Source of the DNA: JAGXOF01 sp046545575
GTDB taxonomy: Bacteria > Chloroflexota > Dehalococcoidia > SZUA-161 > SpSt-899
Direction: 5' to 3'
NCBI GenBank assembly: GCA_046545575.1
Contig: JBKGZM010000002.1
Location: 1-64,000, forward strand
DNA length: 64,000 nt
The position numbers and the translations under genes are program-made. Shown in pieces: positions 42,706 to 50,377 of this stretch. The notes below the pieces were generated by a model. It saw nothing but the letters and a program-made list of their open reading frames with translations. It was not told where the DNA came from and ran no database searches. Numbering within the stretch: the stretch's first letter is position 1; every line of letters starts with the position of its first letter.

Positions 42706-43626
42706 CTACGATACCTCCATCATCCTCTCCACTGCTGCCCTGGCTTTCTCACGAATTCCCTCTGGCACTTTCACCTCAGGTTCCATGTTTTCCATCGCTC
42801 TTACAACTTTATCCAGGGTGATTAACTTCATGTGTGGGCAGATCGCTTGCTCGGAGGCGGGGATAAACCTCTTGGTAGGATTTTCTTTCCTTAATCGATG
42901 GAGTATTCCTACCTCTGTCCCGACGATTAACTCCTGTACATCATCCCGTGCGGCATAACGGCAGATGCCGGCGGTGCTGCCGACCTCATCTGCCAGGGCG
43001 ATTACCTCTGGCCTGCACTCGGGGTGAACCACGACCTTTGCATTGGGATACTCGGCCCTTAGCCTCTTGATGTCCTGTCCGGATATCCTGGCATGAGATG
43101 GGCAATAGCCTGGCCAGAGTATCAGGTCTCTGCCTGTTTGGGTGGATGTATAATGGCCCAGGTATTGATCTGGGACGAAGATGATTTCCTCCGTATATGA
43201 CAGGCTGTTTACCACCTTCGTTGCATTAGCGGAGGTACAACAGATATCGCTTTCCGCCTTGACCTCGGCGGTGGAGTTTACATAACAAACGACCTTGGCT
43301 TTTGGATGTTGTGCTTTCTCCTTGCGAAGCTGGTCAGCGGTTATCATTTCCGCCATGAGGCAGCTGGATTGTATGTCCGGAAGCAGGACCGTCTTTTGGG
43401 GAGATAGAATGGAAGCCGTCTCGGCCATGAAGTGAACGCCACAAAAGACGATTACATCGGCGTCGGTTTGGGCGGCCTTCTGGCTTAGCTCCAGGGAGTC
43501 TCCCAGGAAATCAGCGATATCCTGGACTTCACCCAGCTGATAGTTATGAACCAAAATGAGGGCATTCCGTTGCCTTTTAAGTTCCAGTATTTTGTCTCGT
43601 AGGTCACTTTTGCTTTCAGAGGTCAT
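42706..43626 (-). CDS. nadA: Quinolinate synthase A
   Basis: [4Fe-4S] enzyme that condenses iminoaspartate with dihydroxyacetone phosphate to quinolinate for NAD synthesis. The three cluster cysteines are visible in VFCGVHFMAETA, ICCTSANATKVV and AICPHMKLI. LVHNYQLGEVQDIADFLGDS and WPGYCPSHARI are further family marks. 306 residues fits the common short form. No nadB or nadC is nearby, so the iminoaspartate source is elsewhere. A TAGAAT -10-like box lies upstream, without a convincing -35. Confidence 0.95.
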   Translation of the reverse strand: MTSESKSDLRDKILELKRQRNALILVHNYQLGEVQDIADFLGDSLELSQKAAQTDADVIVFCGVHFMAETASILSPQKTVLLPDIQSSCLMAEMITADQLRKEKAQHPKAKVVCYVNSTAEVKAESDICCTSANATKVVNSLSYTEEIIFVPDQYLGHYTSTQTGRDLILWPGYCPSHARISGQDIKRLRAEYPNAKVVVHPECRPEVIALADEVGSTAGICRYAARDDVQELIVGTEVGILHRLRKENPTKRFIPASEQAICPHMKLITLDKVVRAMENMEPEVKVPEGIREKARAAVERMMEVS

Positions 43627-43775
43627 TTTGACTAAGGTGCTCCTCAGCTTTGGTAATTCCCCACAACCTCCCGCAATTCATTCCCTGTAAAGTATTCTAG
43701 CACACATGTGCTTCAGATGCTGTGTATAACCCGTCGCGTGTACCGTTTGGTTGGTTGATACAGCGCAGGCTAGAG

Positions 43776-43809
43776 GGGGTAAGGTGGCCGACGTCGGCCA
43801 CCTTACCCC
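43776..43809. terminator. 34-base perfect palindrome after the microprotein gene
   Basis: A perfect palindrome centred between 43792 and 43793; each arm reads GGGGTAAGGTGGCCGAC on its own strand. It lies 18 bases downstream of the 53-codon gene on the minus strand and 150 bases upstream of nadA. No T-run follows in either direction, so it would act as a strong hairpin or cruciform rather than a classical terminator. The rest of the 200-base gap shows no gene. Confidence 0.55.
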
Positions 43810-43826
43810 GAGCGGACTTGTTTTGA

Positions 43827-43988
43827 TTATTGGGATTTCTCCCCCTGCTTTGTCAGGTCTTGTTCCACGCAGGTGTTGGTGCCCTGTTCCGTTCTAACCC
43901 TGATGTTGGACAGCCCTGCCATCGGGCATCCACCGCATGTGCTGCAATAGTTCAATATCCTGTTTGCTATCCTGCGTGCTATTCCCAT
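43827..43988 (-). CDS. 53-residue four-cysteine protein coupled to CoA-disulfide reductase
   Basis: A short gene whose ATG overlaps the stop of the CoA-disulfide reductase (TAATG), so it should be translated by coupling. The product has a basic N-terminal helix (MGIARRIANRILNY) followed by C15, C18 and C21 (CSTCGGC) and a lone C40, a set that could bind a metal or act as a thiol relay. There is no signal peptide or membrane segment. I do not recognise the family. Its place next to a reductase/rhodanese and near a rhodanese lipoprotein suggests a part in sulfur or thiol transfer. Confidence 0.68.
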   Translation of the reverse strand: MGIARRIANRILNYCSTCGGCPMAGLSNIRVRTEQGTNTCVEQDLTKQGEKSQ

Positions 43989-45694
43989 TACCATTTCTCC
44001 TCCTTCCTGTCACCGCTCACGGTCTCATAGGGCCAGGCGAGAAGGCTCCCATCCATGAACTTCACGTCCTTAAAGCCCAGCCCTTCCAGTGTTCTCTGTG
44101 CCTGATAGGCCCTGACGCTGCTGCGGCAAATGGTGATTATCTCTTTCTTGTCATCAAGCTCCTGTACTCGTGTTCCCAAGCTCTCCTGCGGTATATTCTT
44201 CACCTGTCGGGCCTCGATGCGTTCTTCCTTCCACTCATCTGGACTTCGGACATCCAGGAGGATTAAATCATCGCCGTTATCTATTTTGGATTTTACCTCA
44301 GCGGGACTCACGGCTTTAGCCAGCCCGGATGATTTGTTCATGATGACATTGGCAGCGTGATGAAGTGGATCCATTGCCGAGTTGTACGGGGGTGAGTAGC
44401 CCAGGTCGAGATTGGACAGGTTCTCTGCTTTGCAGCCGAAGGTAATGGCGGTGGCCAGTACGTCGGTCCGTTTAATGGCATCCCCCGTTCCTATTACCTG
44501 CCCGCCGAGTATGGCCTGGCTTTCTCGCTCGGCCACTAGCTTCACTATGATGGGCTGGCTGCCGGGGTAATCCCCAACCCGATCGGGAGCGGGGACCAGT
44601 GCGGTTACTACATCAGCCCCGGTTTCCCGTGCTTCTCTCTCGGTGATCCCGGTGCGACCTATGTTGAATTCAAAAGCTTTGACAGCGGCAGTGCTGGTGA
44701 TTCCCGGGAAGCTCTCGTGTCCCCCGGTCACGTTGGTCCCGATGATCCTGCCATGTTTATTGGCAGTAGACCCCATTGGGGCATAGACCTTATTGCCGGT
44801 GATGAGGGTTGTGTTCTCCACGCCGTCGCCGCCGGCGTAGATATCGGGGTCGCTTGTTTGAAGATATTCATTCACGGCGATGGCCCCTGTGGCTCCAAGG
44901 GTTAGTCCTGCATCCCGAGCCAGCTTGACCTCGGGTCGGACGCCGATAGCGAGCAGGACGAGGTCTGCTTGCACTTTGCTCTTTTCGGTGAGGACATGGC
45001 GTACTTTTCCGTCCCCATCTCCCTCGAAGCCGGCTACCTTCTGTCCGAGTAAAAGATTTATCCCGTTTGCTTCCAGATGTCTTGCCAGCAAAGCAGCCAT
45101 CTCGGAATCCAGGAGAGCCGGCAGCACCCAATCTAGAGCTTCGACTATAGCCACGCTGATTCCCTTATGTACCAGTGCTTCTGCGGTCTCTATACCGATT
45201 AACCCGGCACCAACTATTACGGCGTTCTTGGGCTTTTCCGCTGAAGAGATAGAACCCACAATCGCATCGGCATCCTCAACCCTCTTAAGCGTGAAGATGC
45301 CTTTCAGGTCACGGCCTTCTAAAGGGGGAACCACAGGTGTGGCCCCCGTAGCCAGTACGAGCTTGTCGTAGTCCAGAGTTGTCTGCTGGCCTGTCTTCAG
45401 GTTCATGGTCTCCACCTGGTGACGGTCCCGATTGATGCTTGTGGCCTGCGTTTCAGTCATTACGTGGATGTCCATGACGTTCTTGAAGTCCGAGGGGTCC
45501 CGCTTCAACAAGCTTTGCCTCTCGCTGATAGTGCTTGAAATATAGAACGGTAGATTGCAGCCAGCATAAGAGATCAGCTTGTCTTGCTCGATCACCGTGA
45601 TTTGTGCTTTTGGATTGCAGCGTCGTGCCCTGGAAGCGGCTTTCGGGCCGCAGGCAGTGCCACCGATAACAACGATTCTTGGCGCAGAGTCCAT
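43988..45694 (-). CDS. CoA-disulfide reductase / NADH oxidase-type flavoprotein fused to rhodanese
   Basis: FAD- and NAD(P)H-dependent reductase of CoA disulfides, polysulfide or persulfides, with a C-terminal sulfurtransferase. From M 45694 (568 residues): FAD loop VVIGGTACGPKAASRARR, single redox cysteine C46 in SYAGCNLPFY, NAD loop VGAGLIGIETAEAL, and interface motif VYAPMGSTANKHGRIIG. From about 465 a rhodanese domain begins (LLDVRSPDEWKEERIEA) with active C523 in IICRSSVRA-like context. ATG 45694 follows GGAGG; the frame extends to 45751 without coding signs. This fusion is known as CoADR-Rhd. Confidence 0.93.
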   Translation of the reverse strand: MDSAPRIVVIGGTACGPKAASRARRCNPKAQITVIEQDKLISYAGCNLPFYISSTISERQSLLKRDPSDFKNVMDIHVMTETQATSINRDRHQVETMNLKTGQQTTLDYDKLVLATGATPVVPPLEGRDLKGIFTLKRVEDADAIVGSISSAEKPKNAVIVGAGLIGIETAEALVHKGISVAIVEALDWVLPALLDSEMAALLARHLEANGINLLLGQKVAGFEGDGDGKVRHVLTEKSKVQADLVLLAIGVRPEVKLARDAGLTLGATGAIAVNEYLQTSDPDIYAGGDGVENTTLITGNKVYAPMGSTANKHGRIIGTNVTGGHESFPGITSTAAVKAFEFNIGRTGITEREARETGADVVTALVPAPDRVGDYPGSQPIIVKLVAERESQAILGGQVIGTGDAIKRTDVLATAITFGCKAENLSNLDLGYSPPYNSAMDPLHHAANVIMNKSSGLAKAVSPAEVKSKIDNGDDLILLDVRSPDEWKEERIEARQVKNIPQESLGTRVQELDDKKEIITICRSSVRAYQAQRTLEGLGFKDVKFMDGSLLAWPYETVSGDRKEEKW

Positions 45695-45740
45695 AGACCT
45701 CCTTTGGTAGTGGGTTGTATCTTCTTTGTACAAGATCGAT

Positions 45741-46190
45741 CTATTGAACAACGGGAAAGCCCTGATCCTCCCATTCTAAGAGACCACCTTCCAGGTTATA
45801 AATGTGGGTAAAGTTGTTTTCCCTCAGGATTTGAGTTGCTTTCCAGCTACATACCTGGCATACATGATATATGAGAATGGGCTGTTCAGGATTGAGTTTA
45901 TCCAACCGAGATGCTAGGTCGGAAACGGGGATCAAGATGGCACCTGGAATGTGGCCGAGGTTATACATTTCTTGACTGCGCAGGTCTACCACCGTGGCCT
46001 GTCCATTTTTCATAAGTGAATAGGCTTGTTTGGGGGTCAGGTGTCCTTTGGGCGGGATGGTTGCCTGTGTGCTTGAGGAAGGTGTATGAACGGTGGTCGG
46101 AACCATAGTAACACATGAGGTTAGCAGGGCTGTTGTTACCACTATAACCAAGCTGAGTAATGTTGGGAGCATTAGCTTTGGTGCAGGCAT
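45741..46190 (-). CDS. Rhodanese-domain lipoprotein
   Basis: Exported single-domain sulfurtransferase. Residues 1-25 form a signal peptide with a lipobox ending at C26 (ALLTSC), so the protein should be anchored outside the membrane. A Thr/Ser/Pro linker (about 28-48) leads to a rhodanese domain with VVDLRSQEMYNLGHIPGA and the active loop HVCQVCSW, in which C111 is the persulfide cysteine and C114 an extra cysteine. 149 residues. It has its own promoter 100 bases upstream and lies 46 bases before the CoA-disulfide reductase on the same strand. Confidence 0.9.
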   Translation of the reverse strand: MPAPKLMLPTLLSLVIVVTTALLTSCVTMVPTTVHTPSSSTQATIPPKGHLTPKQAYSLMKNGQATVVDLRSQEMYNLGHIPGAILIPVSDLASRLDKLNPEQPILIYHVCQVCSWKATQILRENNFTHIYNLEGGLLEWEDQGFPVVQ

Positions 46191-46289
46191 TTCTTTTTCA
46201 GAATTTGTCTTCAGCCGTTCTTTTCCTGGTCAGATTGCCTCATCAACAATGTGCAGCTTACCCGAAGTAGCTTGAGCCGGTGTTGAGGT

Positions 46290-46319
46290 ATTGTAACCTG
46301 TGGAAGCGGGATATGTCAA
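46290..46319 (-). promoter_or_regulatory. Promoter of the rhodanese/CoA-disulfide reductase operon
   Basis: Minus-strand TTGACA (46314-46319) and TACAAT (46290-46295), 18-base spacer. Back to back with the folK promoter. Confidence 0.68.
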
Positions 46320-46330
46320 ATAAGGCAAAC

Positions 46331-46359
46331 TTGGCATAATCCTGATAGGATGTTACAAT
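46331..46359 (+). promoter_or_regulatory. Promoter of folK-queD
   Basis: TTGGCA (46331-46336) and TACAAT (46354-46359), 17-base spacer, 21 bases before ATG 46381. Confidence 0.65.
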
Positions 46360-46380
46360 TAGGCAAAGCAGGACATTGAT

Positions 46381-46899
46381 ATGGCTACCGTTTACTCAGG
46401 ACTTGGCTCGAATTTGGGGGACAGAGAAGCGAACATAAAACAGGCTTTGGCTCGACTCGGCCAGCGAGTCACTGTGGAGCAAACCTCGTCTCTTTATGAG
46501 ACTGAACCTGTGGGGTGTGAAGAGGGAGGTTGGTTTCTCAATGCTGTGTGTGTCTGTTCAACGCAATTTGACCCCTTTGAGGTGCTTTCCCTGGCGAAGG
46601 AGATCGAGGGCGAATTGGGGAGGGAACCAATCCCTCTGCGGCGAACAAATGCTCCAAGGCCTATCGATATCGACATATTATTCTATGACGATGTGATGCT
46701 GGAAACCCCTGATTTGGTGATTCCGCATCCCCGGATTTGCACGAGGGCTTTTGTCCTGGTGCCGATGTCAGAGATCGCTCCCGGTTTCATTCATCCAGTG
46801 GAAAAGAGGACAATCAGCGATCTGCTTGGGGACCTTAAGGATTCTCATAAGATAAGGAAGTGGTGTGATGTATCGGATATCAGTTCGGCAGCACTTTGA
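46381..46899 (+). CDS. folK: 2-amino-4-hydroxy-6-hydroxymethyldihydropteridine pyrophosphokinase
   Basis: Folate biosynthesis kinase that pyrophosphorylates the pterin before condensation with p-aminobenzoate. Family marks are YSGLGSNLGDREANIKQAL, QTSSLYETEPVG, and the metal/pterin site RRTNAPRPIDIDILFYDD, then IPHPRICTRAFVLVPM. 172 residues, with a short extra tail. The last 32 bases overlap queD in another frame, so the two pterin genes are coupled. The folate link also serves the methyl-THF chemistry elsewhere in the window. Confidence 0.95.
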   Translation: MATVYSGLGSNLGDREANIKQALARLGQRVTVEQTSSLYETEPVGCEEGGWFLNAVCVCSTQFDPFEVLSLAKEIEGELGREPIPLRRTNAPRPIDIDILFYDDVMLETPDLVIPHPRICTRAFVLVPMSEIAPGFIHPVEKRTISDLLGDLKDSHKIRKWCDVSDISSAAL

Positions 46900-47236
46900 T
46901 GCAGCACATTACCTCAGGAACTATGGTGGTAAATGCGAGGAATTACATGGTCATCGTTTCCAGGTTGTGGTTACGGTGGCAGCACAGGAGCTAAATGATA
47001 TTGGGATGGCCTTCGACTTTACAGAGCTGAAACGGCATCTGCAGCAGATAGTGGACCGGTTCGACCACGTTTGTCTCAACAATATAGCTCCGTTCGATGA
47101 GATCAATCCTTCATCTGAGAATATCGCCCGCACTGTCTACAACGAACTGCGGCCACGCCTGGATAGTGGCCAGGCGTCGATATCTAGTGTTGAGGTATGG
47201 GAGTCGCCTGATTCGTGGGTAACCTATGTGCCCTGA
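46868..47236 (+). CDS. queD: 6-pyruvoyltetrahydropterin synthase family (QueD-like)
   Basis: Zinc enzyme of the PTPS/QueD family, either making 6-carboxy-tetrahydropterin for queuosine or acting in pterin synthesis. The zinc histidines are H14, H27 and H29 and the catalytic cysteine is C23 (AAHYLRNYGGKCEELHGHRF). FDFTELK and the conserved glutamate in VEVWES close the site. 122 residues. ATG 46868 is seven bases after AAGGAAG; GTG 46865 is an alternative. It overlaps folK and its stop overlaps the convergent Trm112-like gene by 13 bases. Coupling to folK leaves open a role in folate rather than queuosine synthesis. Confidence 0.88.
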   Translation: MYRISVRQHFDAAHYLRNYGGKCEELHGHRFQVVVTVAAQELNDIGMAFDFTELKRHLQQIVDRFDHVCLNNIAPFDEINPSSENIARTVYNELRPRLDSGQASISSVEVWESPDSWVTYVP

Positions 47237-47415
47237 TCCTGAAGGTCCGGAGGTAGCAGATTAGGAATGGAATCCTTGATTGGATATGTGTGCGAGCACT
47301 TGGCGCAATATAGCGATCCGGTGATTACCTCATCGCTGTCTTCCTCCTCGACCGTCAGCTCCAGAGGTCCTTTGCACATTGGGCAGGCGAGTATATCCAT
47401 GAGGTCTTTTTTCAT
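47224..47415 (-). CDS. Trm112 family (UPF0434/YcaR-like) protein
   Basis: A 63-residue zinc-binding protein related to Trm112, the activator of several methyltransferases in eukaryotes and archaea. Two cysteine pairs are present, C11/C14 (LACPMCKGPL) and C37/C40 (YCAKCSHTYPI), with the typical PIKDSIPNLLP ending. AGGAG lies upstream of ATG 47415. The acidic loop EEEDSDE is longer than in YcaR. The partner methyltransferase in this organism is unknown. Confidence 0.88.
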   Translation of the reverse strand: MKKDLMDILACPMCKGPLELTVEEEDSDEVITGSLYCAKCSHTYPIKDSIPNLLPPDLQDQGT

Positions 47416-47505
47416 TGGGTCTCCTTACCTTTTCTACTATAATAACTACAGAGCAAATTGGCAAGTCAAGAGCTCTGTCTGGGTTAGGAAACACAGGAGG
47501 GCATA

Positions 47506-48000
47506 ATGCAGAAGAGGCTGTATCGTAGTCGCAGAGACCGGATGATCTCAGGAGTATGTGGCGGATTGGCTGAGTACTTGGAAATAGATCCGGTTATCGT
47601 CAGGATAGTTATGGTTTTATTGGCTCTGGCCAACGGGATAGGGATTCTGGCCTACATTATCATGGCTCTTGTTGTGCCATCTGAGGGTTCAGAATCGGCG
47701 AAGACTGAGGATACAATGCGAGAGAATGCATCGGAAATGAGGGGGGCCGCCAACAAACTGGGTGAAGAGATACGTTCGACTTTCGGAGAGAGCGACCAAG
47801 CTGAGAGCGAGAGCAGCGAGAGTGTCAGCAGGAACAGACGTAATTTCATAGGAATAATCCTGATCGTGATTGGTTGTCTTTTCTTGGCAGGCAACTTTAA
47901 CTTCTTCTGGTGGTTTAGCTGGCACAAGCTATGGCCGCTCATTATCATCGTTGCTGGCATTGTATTACTTGTGAGTGCCTTAAGGAGGCGCCATGACTGA
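47506..48000 (+). CDS. PspC domain membrane protein
   Basis: A 164-residue phage-shock-type membrane protein. The N-terminal PspC domain reads RSRRDRMISGVCGGLAEYLEID and includes one membrane helix (IVMVLLALANGIGILAYIIMALVV). A charged acidic linker (about 65-110) leads to two hydrophobic stretches (FIGIILIVIGCLFLAG and LWPLIIIVAGIVLLV), a DUF5668-like C-terminal part. AGGAGG precedes the ATG. It overlaps the LiaF-like gene by eight bases and probably helps sense cell-envelope stress. Confidence 0.88.
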   Translation: MQKRLYRSRRDRMISGVCGGLAEYLEIDPVIVRIVMVLLALANGIGILAYIIMALVVPSEGSESAKTEDTMRENASEMRGAANKLGEEIRSTFGESDQAESESSESVSRNRRNFIGIILIVIGCLFLAGNFNFFWWFSWHKLWPLIIIVAGIVLLVSALRRRHD

Positions 48001-48877
48001 GGAGAAATCATATAACAGGGCTCGTGTTCCTGTCTGGGGCATTGTCCTGGTCTTTCTCGGCATTGTGTTACTACTGCAGAACTTTGGGGCTCTTCCCTGG
48101 GGGCTCTGGGGCACTTTGTGGCGGTTTTGGCCGGCGTTGCTTATCATCATCGGGATAAACATCGCTCTTGGCCGTTACAGTCCGTGGCTTGCGGGGGTGC
48201 TGGTAGTGGCAGTGCTTGGTGCTTCTCTCGGCCTTGCAATATGGCAATATGAGTCGCCGCCGTCTGCGGAGACAACTGGCACATATTCGGCGGCTATAGA
48301 GGATCTTCAGGAGGCAAATGTCGAAGTTGACTTTGAGGCGGGGAGGCTTGAGCTGCTTGCGCTTCCGTCCGGTTCTCCCCAGTTAGTTAATGCGGTTTCC
48401 AGAGGAGGCGAGTTAACAGCCAACCTCGGACGGCATGATGGTAAAGGGAATCTGGCTCTGGCCATCGGGGGAAATCGCCCCTTCTGGAGGGGCATAGAGT
48501 GGGAGGTGAAATTATCCAGAGACATCCCGTTGACCCTTGATATGGATTCCGACGCAGCGGATCTGGACATTGACCTGACCGATCTTCAGGTGGAGGAGTT
48601 CACACTCGATATCGATGCTGGCAACTGTGATCTTGTAATGCCTTCGGCAGGGATAACATATGCCGTGATAGATGCCGATGCCGCTAACGTGGAGATAACC
48701 ATACCTGATAATGTTGCGGCCAGTATAAATGCTGATATGAGTGCGGCTACCCTGGACATATCTGAGGAACGGTTCCCGAAGGAAGGGGGTTACTATAGGA
48801 CTCCTTCATTTGAGGACTCACCCAACCGGGTGTATTTGCAAATAGAGTGTAATGCCGGACGGGTGGAGATCAGGTAG
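47993..48877 (+). CDS. LiaF-like membrane protein (DUF5668 plus toastrack beta domain)
   Basis: Envelope-stress protein of 294 residues. The first third holds three to four hydrophobic helices (VWGIVLVFLGIVLLLQ; LWRFWPALLIIIGINIALG; WLAGVLVVAVLGASLGLAI). From about residue 95 there is a repetitive beta-rich domain with strands such as VEVDFEAGRLELLAL and LDMDSDAADLDIDLTDL, the toastrack/LiaF C-terminal fold expected outside the membrane. AAGGAGG precedes the ATG. It is coupled to the PspC gene upstream and overlaps the DUF368 gene, but no LiaRS-type two-component pair is nearby. Confidence 0.85.
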   Translation: MTEEKSYNRARVPVWGIVLVFLGIVLLLQNFGALPWGLWGTLWRFWPALLIIIGINIALGRYSPWLAGVLVVAVLGASLGLAIWQYESPPSAETTGTYSAAIEDLQEANVEVDFEAGRLELLALPSGSPQLVNAVSRGGELTANLGRHDGKGNLALAIGGNRPFWRGIEWEVKLSRDIPLTLDMDSDAADLDIDLTDLQVEEFTLDIDAGNCDLVMPSAGITYAVIDADAANVEITIPDNVAASINADMSAATLDISEERFPKEGGYYRTPSFEDSPNRVYLQIECNAGRVEIR

Positions 48878-49736
48878 GGAAGGGAATGAGGGAGGAATTG
48901 ATATTAAGCTGAAGTGGAAATCCGAGTCCGTGGCCACCTACTTCAAGGGGTTGGTCATGGGGGTAGCCGACGCAATCCCCGGTGTTTCCGGGGGAACCTT
49001 CGCTCTTATTTTAGGCATATACACAAGGTTGATATCAAGCCTCTCTTTCTTTTTTGCCAATCTCAAAAGTCCAAGGAAACTGTTTTTATCGGGTGATTTC
49101 CGTTTTCTTGTGACTCTGCTTCTGGGAATAGTTACTGGAGTTTTAGGACTTGCCCATTTAATGGGATTTCTCCTCGCTGATTTTCGCGTCCAGACCTTCT
49201 CCTTTTTTATAGGACTCATACTGGCTAGCGTGTTTTTCATCTCGAAACGGGTTGGGCAAGGTTTCCGAGCGTGGTTGATCGTCTTTTCTCTTGCTGGATT
49301 CGTAATTGGTTTCATGGTCTCCGGGCCGGCCCAGGTGGCGATATCTCACTCGTTGATATATGTTTTCACCTCGGGATTTCTGGCCATTTGTGCAATGATA
49401 TTGCCCGGCATCTCCGGGGCCTATATTTTAGCTATTCTGGGGCAATATGAATATATGCTGTCGGCGCTGACCGATTTCAACATTCCCGTTATTCTGGTTT
49501 TTATAGTGGGAGCAGCCCTGAGCCTGTTTCTTATGTCCAATTTCCTGAAATGGCTTTTAAGCAAGTACTACATTCATACCCTACTTTTTCTCATGGGAAT
49601 TATGCTGGGGGGACTGAGAGGCCTGTTTGGAGAATCGATTGCCTCGCCCGGATGGATGGTTTTGTTTATCGTTGTCGGCGCATCCACGTTGGTCGTCTTG
49701 GAGTTCCTGGCAAGTGGGAAGGATAATTCGGCTTAA
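48852..49736 (+). CDS. DUF368 polytopic membrane protein
   Basis: Integral membrane protein with about eight to nine helices. The family signature VADAIPGVSGGTFALILGIY occurs at the first helix, and a second similar turn MILPGISGAYILAILGQYEYML is found halfway, an internal repeat typical of DUF368 (related to undecaprenyl-phosphate flippases such as PopT). The likely role is recycling of the C55 lipid carrier. ATG 48852 overlaps the LiaF-like gene by 26 bases; the true start may be later, since the family normally begins close to the first helix. Confidence 0.82.
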   Translation: MPDGWRSGREGNEGGIDIKLKWKSESVATYFKGLVMGVADAIPGVSGGTFALILGIYTRLISSLSFFFANLKSPRKLFLSGDFRFLVTLLLGIVTGVLGLAHLMGFLLADFRVQTFSFFIGLILASVFFISKRVGQGFRAWLIVFSLAGFVIGFMVSGPAQVAISHSLIYVFTSGFLAICAMILPGISGAYILAILGQYEYMLSALTDFNIPVILVFIVGAALSLFLMSNFLKWLLSKYYIHTLLFLMGIMLGGLRGLFGESIASPGWMVLFIVVGASTLVVLEFLASGKDNSA

Positions 49737-49790
49737 ATTGCTTGCCCATTCCTTTCCCCTGTGATATGTTATGTAACTGGAAGGTTTGCT

Positions 49791-50324
49791 ATGGGATCAG
49801 ATGAGGTCTTTCGCGGTTCTGAGAGTCTTTATCCGGAAGCTTTGGGTATGCTGAATGCGATAAGGCAGAATCATGCTCTGGAACATGCTACTGTAGCTCT
49901 TCTCCTAACCCGGCTGGAGGGTAAGGTAAGACTTGTGGGACGGGCTGGTTTGACCGGTTTCTACATATATGGAGATATCCCTACGGAAACCCTTGAAGAG
50001 GCTGCGAGAGAGGGTTTGAGGCGACTTCAGGAAGGTGAGAAGGATCTGGCCGTTTCTCCGATGTGTGGTACAAATATCGCTGTAGCGGGCTTCTGTGCGG
50101 GCATAGCAGCGATGATCGCGGGGCGAGGATCTAAGGGGCTGACTAAATTCAACCGCGTTATCAATGCCTCTGTGATCGCAGTGCTCGCTGCTCAGCCGTT
50201 GGGCAGGCTGGCCCAGAAATATATCACTACCACACCAGACCTCGACAATGTAAGTATTGCACGGGTTGTGAAAAGGGGCGAGGGCAAGCGCACAAGGCAT
50301 AAGGTAGAACTCATATATCAGTAG
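49791..50324 (+). CDS. DUF6391-like protein
   Basis: A 177-residue protein with the NAIRQNHALEHATVALLL motif near the start, whose HALEHA is typical of DUF6391 proteins. After it come GLTGFYIYGDIPTETLEEAAREGLRRLQ, then a Gly/Ala-rich possibly membrane-embedded segment (GTNIAVAGFCAGIAAMIAG). A second hydrophobic stretch follows (INASVIAVLAAQPLG). Function unknown. ATG 49791 is six bases after GGAAGG; the frame is open back to a GTG at 49761. It sits between the DUF368 and proB genes. Confidence 0.65.
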   Translation: MGSDEVFRGSESLYPEALGMLNAIRQNHALEHATVALLLTRLEGKVRLVGRAGLTGFYIYGDIPTETLEEAAREGLRRLQEGEKDLAVSPMCGTNIAVAGFCAGIAAMIAGRGSKGLTKFNRVINASVIAVLAAQPLGRLAQKYITTTPDLDNVSIARVVKRGEGKRTRHKVELIYQ

Positions 50325-50377
50325 ATACGGACTGTAAGTACTGTCCACAGTTAGAAATCGGTTTAAGCTGCCCCAAA

